Source: an uncultured Prevotella sp.
GTDB lineage: Bacteria; Bacteroidota; Bacteroidia; Bacteroidales; Bacteroidaceae
Direction of reading: 5' to 3'
Length of the DNA: 40,097 bases
NCBI GenBank assembly: GCA_900554695.1
Contig: USHV01000024.1
Coordinates: 1 to 40,097, forward strand
The notes beneath the pieces are model-generated. The model was given only the letters and a program-made list of their open reading frames with translations, searched no databases and was not told the origin of the DNA. Both the position numbers and the translations under genes were made by a program. How positions within the stretch are numbered: position 1 is the stretch's first letter; each line of letters begins with the position of its first letter. Positions 35,083-40,097 of the stretch are shown here, in pieces.

Positions 35083-37767
35083 TTATTTGCCGTTGGGCGT
35101 ATGTCCGAAGTAGTCCTTATAACACTTGGAGAAATACGATGGCGAGGAGAATCCCACCTCATACGACACCTCCGACACGGTGTGTCCGCCCGCCTTGAGC
35201 AGCTTGTCGGCACGTTTCAGTCGGGTGATGCGTATCAGTTCCACCGGCGTGCTGCCCGTCAGCGCCTTCACCTTGCGGTACATCTGCACACGGCTCAGTC
35301 CGAGCTCGGCGCTGAGAGTCTCCACATTGAGCTCCGGGTCGGCAAGATGTTCGTTCACCTTGGCGCGGAACTCGTTCATGAAGTGCTTGTCCATGCTTTC
35401 GGGTTGCGTCTCGTCGGTCTCGCCCTGTGCGTATATGTTCTTAAGCTTTCGGCGACTCTCAATGAGGTTGCGCACCCTCGCTGTGAGCACCTTACCACTG
35501 AACGGTTTCACGATATAGGCGTCGGCACCACATTCGTAACCGTCGGCCCGCTGTCCCTCTCGCGCGTTCGCCGTAAGAAGTATCACCGGAATGTGGCTCG
35601 TTGCGGTAGATGTCTTTATCCTGCGGCACATCTCCAGACCGTTCATTCCCGGCATCATGACGTCGCAGACAATCAGTCCCGGCACCTCTCTTGTGGCCTT
35701 CTCGAGTCCTTCATTACCGTCGGAAGCGTAGCTCACGTCGTATGTTGAACTGAGCAGCGAGCCTACATATTTCTTCATATCATCGTTATCGTCAACCACC
35801 AGTATCTCCTCACGTTCACTGCCGTCGCCTGACTCTGTCATTATATCGTCGCAATAATCACGGTCATCGTCGGCATCCACGCCGCTGCTGGCTATATATT
35901 CATCGGCAAGTATTTCAGAAGTCTTGCCTGCTCCAGGTGTTTCCTCCGCATTGGCCGTTTTCGCCGACGGCAGCGTCACAATAAACTCAGAGCCCTGCCC
36001 TTCTGTACTTTTCACGCTCACACGTCCACCCAGCAGATCGACAAAAGATTTTACAAGCGCGAGACCTATGCCCGTGCCGCCCATATTGTGCCTTGCCTGA
36101 TAGAAGCGATCGAACACATGCGACAGTTTATCGGGCGCAATGCCTATGCCGTTGTCAGCCACCGACAGCGTGAACGAGCCGTCCTCGGCTCCCGCCAGGC
36201 TCACGTTGATACATCCGCCGTCGTTTGTATATTTCATCGCATTGGACAGAAGATTATAGCATATACGCTCCACCTTGTTGCGGTCGGTGCACACCATGAG
36301 CGTCTCTGGCATCGAAGTATTCATCGCTATGCGCTTCTTCTGAGCCACAGGGCCGAAGTTTCCGGTCCACTCACGCAGTCCGGCGGCAAGGTCGAACCTC
36401 GATGTCTCTACGGTCATCTTACCGTTCTGCACCTTGCGAAAGTCGAGAATCTCACCCACCAGACGCAACATCATGCTCACGTTCTTGCGTGCGAGCTGCA
36501 GCAGACGGCGCTGTTCCTCACCCATATGCGGGTCGGAAAGCAGCCGGTCAACAGGATCAGCAATGAGCGTAAGCGGTGTTCGGAACTCGTGACTCACGTT
36601 TGTGAAGAACTGCAGCTTGGCATTCATGGTCTCTTCTGCAAGCCTTCGCTTCATGATAATGGTGCGATAGATGTAGATGAAGAACACTATGAGCAGCGCT
36701 ATGATGATGGACGAGAGCAGAAGGAACACCTTTTGGTGGTTATACTGCGCCAGATAGCGGTCCACCTGACCGTGAAGCACCTCGAGCCTGTCGCGCTGCT
36801 GTTTCATCTCGTCGGCCTGCATGAGCATGGCATCCACGTTGTCGCGCGTGACGATGGTACTCTTCAGACGGTTCTCACGCTCATAAGGCTTGCCCTCAAG
36901 AATGTTAATCGCAAGCTGCATGACGAGATCTCCGCGCGTGGGATAAAGGTATGATGCGAGCAGACTGCCGTCCTTCACCTGAGGCATTCCGCCGTTTGGC
37001 ATGGGCAGGGCGTCAACCCCGATGTACGAAACCTTCATGTCCGCCGCCTTACGACGCATCACATTGCGCGCACCGTCAGCCATACGGTCGTTCTGCGCGA
37101 ACACACAGTCGAAGTCTCTTGTGTGTGCCAATATCTCGTCCATGGCCTTCTCACCGCTCGGTGTGGTCCAGTTGCCATGGCTCATATATACGAGTTTTAT
37201 GCCCGGATATTCCTTTATCGCATCCATGAAACCGCGGTGACGCTCTATGGCCGGCGACGAATCTTTCAGTCCGGTTATCTCAACCACCCGTCCCTTTCCT
37301 CCGAACTGTGTGGCGAGAAAATGGCCCATGGTGCGCCCTATGTCGTAGTTGTCGGCACCGATAAAGGCCGTATATTTCTTTGAGTTGGTCTTGCGGTCGA
37401 AATATATCACAGGTATGCCGCGGTCGTAGGCACGGTCTATGGCCTCCGACACGGTATTCATCTGGTTCGGCGAAACGAAAAGCAGATCGATGCCACTATC
37501 TACCAGACTGTCAATCTGTTCTATCTGGCGGCGGTCATCATCGTTTGCCGACGCTATGCGCAGTTCCACATTATCAAACAGATACGTGCCCATGCGCAAT
37601 TCATCGTTCAGTTTGTCACGCCATATATCCTCGCTACACTGCGACACACCTATCACGTATTCCTTACGTTCGGAACACGCTGTCATCATAAGTGCGAACA
37701 TTATCAGGAGCAAAGTTCTCCTTATTCCTTTCGTAGTGTACCCAAGGTTATATATTGTCAATTTCAT
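35083..37767 (-). CDS. hybrid two-component system regulator with periplasmic-binding-protein sensor (BT1754-like)
   Basis: The 894-aa protein joins a full signalling chain. A signal anchor (about 14-31, TACSE) precedes a periplasmic sugar-binding-protein-like domain (36-315, YVIGVSQCSEDIWRDKLNDE, IDLLFVSPNQ, VIYFDRKT, FIGADNYDIGRTMG, CVFAQNDRMADG). A coiled stretch and membrane segment (347-371) follow, then histidine kinase dimerisation VSHEFRTPL (His393), ATPase motifs NLLSNAMKYT (506-515), DNGIGI (538-543) and GGTGIGLAL (563-571), a receiver domain with ILVVDDNDD and CDVMMPGMNG (Asp702), and an AraC-type HTH (805-892, GFSSPSYFSKCYKDYFG). This sensor type binds fructose directly in BT1754. 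It is the best candidate to act at the operators at 17851 and 24339, although it is 11 kb away. Confidence 0.93.
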   Translation of the reverse strand: MKLTIYNLGYTTKGIRRTLLLIMFALMMTACSERKEYVIGVSQCSEDIWRDKLNDELRMGTYLFDNVELRIASANDDDRRQIEQIDSLVDSGIDLLFVSPNQMNTVSEAIDRAYDRGIPVIYFDRKTNSKKYTAFIGADNYDIGRTMGHFLATQFGGKGRVVEITGLKDSSPAIERHRGFMDAIKEYPGIKLVYMSHGNWTTPSGEKAMDEILAHTRDFDCVFAQNDRMADGARNVMRRKAADMKVSYIGVDALPMPNGGMPQVKDGSLLASYLYPTRGDLVMQLAINILEGKPYERENRLKSTIVTRDNVDAMLMQADEMKQQRDRLEVLHGQVDRYLAQYNHQKVFLLLSSIIIALLIVFFIYIYRTIIMKRRLAEETMNAKLQFFTNVSHEFRTPLTLIADPVDRLLSDPHMGEEQRRLLQLARKNVSMMLRLVGEILDFRKVQNGKMTVETSRFDLAAGLREWTGNFGPVAQKKRIAMNTSMPETLMVCTDRNKVERICYNLLSNAMKYTNDGGCINVSLAGAEDGSFTLSVADNGIGIAPDKLSHVFDRFYQARHNMGGTGIGLALVKSFVDLLGGRVSVKSTEGQGSEFIVTLPSAKTANAEETPGAGKTSEILADEYIASSGVDADDDRDYCDDIMTESGDGSEREEILVVDDNDDMKKYVGSLLSSTYDVSYASDGNEGLEKATREVPGLIVCDVMMPGMNGLEMCRRIKTSTATSHIPVILLTANAREGQRADGYECGADAYIVKPFSGKVLTARVRNLIESRRKLKNIYAQGETDETQPESMDKHFMNEFRAKVNEHLADPELNVETLSAELGLSRVQMYRKVKALTGSTPVELIRITRLKRADKLLKAGGHTVSEVSYEVGFSSPSYFSKCYKDYFGHTPNGK

Positions 37768-37923
37768 AATAAATATGTTTAGAGGCGTATCAATAAACGC
37801 GAGTTTCCTTCCTTAAAAGAACGCCCACCGCAAACAATGATGGGCCGACCAAAATACATACAAAGGCTTTATACCTTATTTCATTTCTTTTATTACTTCT
37901 CTATTCGCTATTTGACGCATTTA
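37768..37923. other. leader region of the hybrid regulator
   Basis: No gene. No full TAnnTTTG box is present on the minus strand here, so the regulator is probably transcribed from the repeat-borne promoters upstream, giving a leader of about 230 nt or more. Confidence 0.4.
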
Positions 37924-38005
37924 TAGCGAGAGGCGAGTGCAACGGCAAAGAGAAGAAATCACATTTCTTCAGCTTTGACATTGCCGAGCCGTTTTTTATA
38001 TTATG

Positions 38006-38037
38006 CAAATATAGCGAGAGGCGAGCGCAACGACAAA
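38006..38037 (-). promoter_or_regulatory. full consensus promoter in the 88-bp repeats (proximal)
   Basis: On the minus strand TTTG (38034-38037) is followed after exactly 20 bp by TATATTTG (38006-38013), a complete Bacteroidetes -33/-7 promoter. It points at the hybrid regulator, 239 bp before its ATG. Confidence 0.75.
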
Positions 38038-38093
38038 GAGAAGAAATCGCATTTCTTCGGCTTTGTCATTGCCGAGCCGTTTTTTATATTATG

Positions 38094-38125
38094 CAAATAT
38101 AGCGAGAGGCAAGCGCAACGACAAA
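38094..38125 (-). promoter_or_regulatory. full consensus promoter in the 88-bp repeats (distal)
   Basis: TTTG (38122-38125), 20-bp spacer, TATATTTG (38094-38101) on the minus strand. A third TATATTTG at 38181-38188 has only GTTG near -33 because it lies at the array boundary. Confidence 0.75.
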
Positions 38126-38186
38126 GAGAAGAAATCGCATTTCTTCGGCTTTGACATTGCCGAGCCGTTTTTATATTATGCAAATA

Positions 38187-38495
38187 TAACAAAAAAAAGA
38201 TACTCCCGCAACTATTGCATTTCAACTTTTTTGCATTTGATTTTTACATCGACGTCCTGAGACTCCGCACAACTTCTTCAGCAAGGCACGGCACAAAGCT
38301 TTGCAACAATCAGAAAAAAACGCGGCAACAAGCTAATAATTACCGATTTACGTGATTTCGTTTTTTTAACAACATCAAGATTACACCGTAAGGCAATATA
38401 TGCTATCTTTGTAGAAATTACTCATTATTCATATTTATATGTTAATCAGACCGTTCAGCAGTCGCTGCTGTCAGCACAACCACGGCATGAGATAG
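38187..38495. other. intergenic region upstream of the GH127 remnant
   Basis: AT-rich, no supported gene. A rightward -7 box TATCTTTG is at 38404-38411, followed by a short frame (ATG at 38440) that hits a stop at 38493; this may be debris of the same decayed gene. Confidence 0.45.
38404..38411 (+). promoter_or_regulatory. -7 box upstream of the decayed GH127-like gene
   Basis: TATCTTTG is a full TAnnTTTG match. No TTTG at -33. It probably once served the gene whose C-terminal remnant follows. Confidence 0.5.
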
Positions 38496-38693
38496 ATATA
38501 CTACTCCGAGCATTTTGTCATGGCGACATCGGACAACGGACTTGCAACAATACTATACGCAGCCAACGAGACCACGGCGAAGGTAGGTGCGGAAGGCCGG
38601 AGCGTGAACACCGAGACCGACCTGACGCTCATACCCATGGGCGCCGCCCGACTGCGCATATCGGCTTTCCCGAAGGTGGTGAGCGCCGAATAA
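38496..38693 (+). pseudogene. C-terminal remnant of a GH127-like (DUF1680) glycosidase
   Basis: After an in-frame stop at 38493, the frame reads IYYSEHFVMATSDNGLATIL, then YAANETTAKVGAEGRSV, then NTETD, then LTLIPMGAARLRISAFPKVV and a stop at 38691. The first part resembles the GH127 beta-sandwich segment in which a DGL..xLYxxxE..A.VG strand pair leads to ETDYPF. The last part resembles the family's C-terminal TLIPYGCTxLRISxFP. Normally some 80 or more residues separate them, so there is an internal deletion besides the loss of the catalytic barrel. A promoter box upstream and a perfect terminator downstream survive. Family call is from remembered motifs, so moderate confidence. Confidence 0.5.
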
Positions 38694-38733
38694 GACTGCA
38701 ACAGCATCCTAAGCAATAAACATACGCCACTAC

Positions 38734-38793
38734 ACGGCGACGGCATCCGCCGGATTGCGTCACACGAAACGCTCCGGCACTTGCCGTCGCCGT
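38734..38793 (+). terminator. intrinsic terminator after the GH127 remnant
   Basis: ACGGCGACGGCA (38734-38745) pairs with TGCCGTCGCCGT (38782-38793), a perfect 12-bp GC-rich stem, followed by CTTTATTAT. The 36-nt loop is partly self-complementary. Confidence 0.65.
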
Positions 38794-39106
38794 CTTTATT
38801 ATGGCCCACAGGATAAATATTCCGTAAAAATAAAGAGGCCCATCCTTGCGCCGCGGAAGAATAAATTTTATAGTCCTTGACAGGTTTTATGCGGTTTGAT
38901 AATAATCCGGCGGAAATCAGATTCGTTCAAGAACTGACATATAATGACGGAAAACCACATATCAGCACGCAATGATAAAAACCGCGGCGGCGCAGGGTTC
39001 ACGGAATGATTAACACTCGTCGCCACAATCAATCAACCATCCTCACACAATCCGGGCAGTCCATTCGCGCAACAATAAATCAGCATCGCCACGACCGTTT
39101 TTTCTT
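38794..39106. other. gene-free stretch before repeat copy B
   Basis: I see no gene or promoter box that I can support. Around 39010-39106 short CGCCACA-like words recur roughly every 22 bp, too weakly to call. Confidence 0.4.
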
Positions 39107-39619
39107 CACCGCACGTCGGACGCATACTTACCCAGCCGTCTCTCCTGCTTAATACCGATGTTTCTAACGGAAACTCACGGGACAAACTTACAATTTTTCT
39201 TGACAAAATTTTGACAAAATATTTTCCCGAAAGAGATGTAAATGAATGTTAAATACGGCATTATGACACCCGTTTCATCCCTAACCGCATTCTGATATAC
39301 CCCATATCATAGTCCGAAAAGATACATTCCGCTTTCCGATATTGCCCATTTTGGGATGCAATAAAGCCCATTTCAGGGTGCGAAATGGTGCTTTTCAGCC
39401 TCCGAAATGGCCTATTTCGCAAGCCGAAATGGTGCTTTTTGCAAAGCGGAGAAATGCCCCTTAAACATAAATAATTGATATTCAGTATATTATAAAAATC
39501 TCTCATTTTTCGCATATTTGCGCCCGATGAAGAGTCTGTCCGTAAATACGCGCTTATTTTTCGGGGTATATCGGGAAACTGAGAGGGAAAAATCGAAATC
39601 AGGTTATAAATTGAAAGTG
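39107..39619 (+). repeat. dispersed 0.51-kb repeat, copy B
   Basis: Collinear with 27734-28245 in the same orientation. The right half is the most conserved (GAAGAGTCTGTCCG, GAGAGGGAAAAATCGAAATC). The minus-strand open frame (FYNILNIN, LCLRGIS, LCKKHHFGLRN) is kept, but about a fifth of its residues differ and the changes are not concentrated at third codon positions. It ends where the shared text stops at TTGAAAGTG. 39620-39825 shows no gene. Confidence 0.85.
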
Positions 39620-39825
39620 TCCTATATCAGTTTATTTTCATCATCAGAAAACGACTCCCGTTCGTGATTAAAACCATATTTTTCTCATTGAAACCGCACT
39701 CCTCTTAATTTCACTGAACCTATATTAAATAATCTATAATACACAATAACACGCGCACCGATACGTTAAACCCTTACCGTCATGCGGTGTCAAACTGAAT
39801 ATAAACACTTAAAATATAACGGCTT

Positions 39826-40097
39826 ATGAAAACCTTGCTCATCAACACAGCCATTATGCTGACAATGTTTGCGGCACCCGCCGCGGCAACGACAGGCATG
39901 CGTCACGCCACCGTGGAGCAGACCGTCTGCACGTCGCCCGACCACAACAGTCAGAAAGGCAACAGGTGGCACAACAAGAGAAAGCGCTACTTCGTCATCA
40001 ACAACAAGGTTTATTACAACGGTGAGGTCGTAAGCGGAGCGACGGCATCGGGTTTCAAGATACTCGGCGACGGTTATGCGGCCGACGATTTCCGCGT
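39826..40097 (+). CDS. secreted DKNYY-like repeat protein, 5' part (cut by window edge)
   Basis: An ATG at 39826 opens a frame that runs off the window after 90 codons without a stop. It begins with a clear signal peptide (MKTLLINTAIMLTMFAAPAA, cleavage after ATT or nearby). After a basic stretch (GNRWHNKRKR) it reads YFVINNKVYYNGEVVSGATA then SGFKILGDGYAADDFRV, which fits the repeating DKNYY-type pattern VYYxGxxIxGAxxxSFxxLGxGYAxD. These repeats occur in secreted or surface proteins of unknown function. No TAnnTTTG box was found close upstream. Confidence 0.7.
   Translation, partial: MKTLLINTAIMLTMFAAPAAATTGMRHATVEQTVCTSPDHNSQKGNRWHNKRKRYFVINNKVYYNGEVVSGATASGFKILGDGYAADDFR

Larger units (their letters stand above)
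37924..38186 (-). repeat. three tandem 88-bp repeats with promoter and hairpin in each
   Basis: Units are 37924-38011 and 38012-38099 (88 bp each) and 38100-38186 (87 bp, one T fewer). They differ at only a few positions. On the minus strand each unit begins just after a TATATTTG box and encodes CATAATATAAAAAACGGCTC, a hairpin GAAGAAAT-GYG-ATTTCTTC nested inside CAATG(A/T)CAAAG...CTTTG(T/C)CGTTG, and CGCCTCTCGC leading to the next box. The array lies just upstream of the hybrid regulator. Open frames through it (CDFFSLSLRSPLAIFA) are by-products of the repeat. Confidence 0.92.

Noticed and set aside
38001..38225. 74-codon frame through the 88-bp repeats
   Set aside because: Repetitive translation of the tandem repeat; the promoter boxes lie inside it.

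Overview
The window looks like a chromosomal segment of a Prevotella-like member of the Bacteroidales. The evidence is SusC/SusD pairs, a one-protein hybrid two-component regulator, C-terminal tails of the form GIYIRDGRKVIVR on secreted proteins, and many promoters with the Bacteroidetes -7 box TAnnTTTG. No rRNA, tRNA, CRISPR array or transposase was recognised.

Left part (1-9 kb): a small unknown gene, a decayed S9-type dipeptidyl peptidase, an lrgA-lrgB pair, then secreted carbohydrate-related proteins. These are a BNR/Asp-box glycosidase-like protein with a CBM9-like module, a large protein with an internally duplicated module, and, after a strong hairpin, a secreted GH99-like (WbsX) protein.

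Centre (9-24 kb, all minus strand): a polysaccharide utilization locus in two transcription units. Unit one is susC-susD. Unit two is an atypical TonB-receptor-like barrel, GH32 beta-fructosidase, GH36 alpha-galactosidase, MFS sugar importer and PfkB fructokinase. Both units start with a TAnnTTTG box preceded, at almost the same distance (46 and 47 bp), by the same 45-bp site with perfect 12-bp inverted arms. This is probably the operator of the locus. The enzyme set fits sucrose/raffinose-family oligosaccharides or short fructans: galactose is trimmed by GH36, fructose released by GH32, taken up by the MFS porter and phosphorylated. A hybrid two-component regulator with a periplasmic sugar-binding-protein-type sensor (35-37.8 kb, like the fructose sensor BT1754 of Bacteroides thetaiotaomicron) is the likely regulator, although it lies 11 kb from the locus.

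Right part (25-40 kb): a secreted fibronectin/cleaved-adhesin protein; a small redox cluster (flavin reductase, Fe-S flavoprotein-like reductase, NTF2-like protein) divergent from an HxlR regulator with an operator-like repeat between them; a purple-acid-phosphatase-like phosphoesterase with three C-terminal repeats; the regulator; a decayed GH127-like gene; and the start of a DKNYY-like secreted protein cut by the window edge.

The non-coding DNA is unusually rich. It holds 19 consecutive degenerate 22-bp units without an indel (30579-30996), a second array of the same period inside the sugar locus (18778-18909), three tandem 88-bp units carrying promoters and hairpins upstream of the regulator (37924-38186), a dispersed 0.51-kb repeat in two copies (27734 and 39107), and a cluster of GATAAAG/CTTTATC palindromes (34608-34714).
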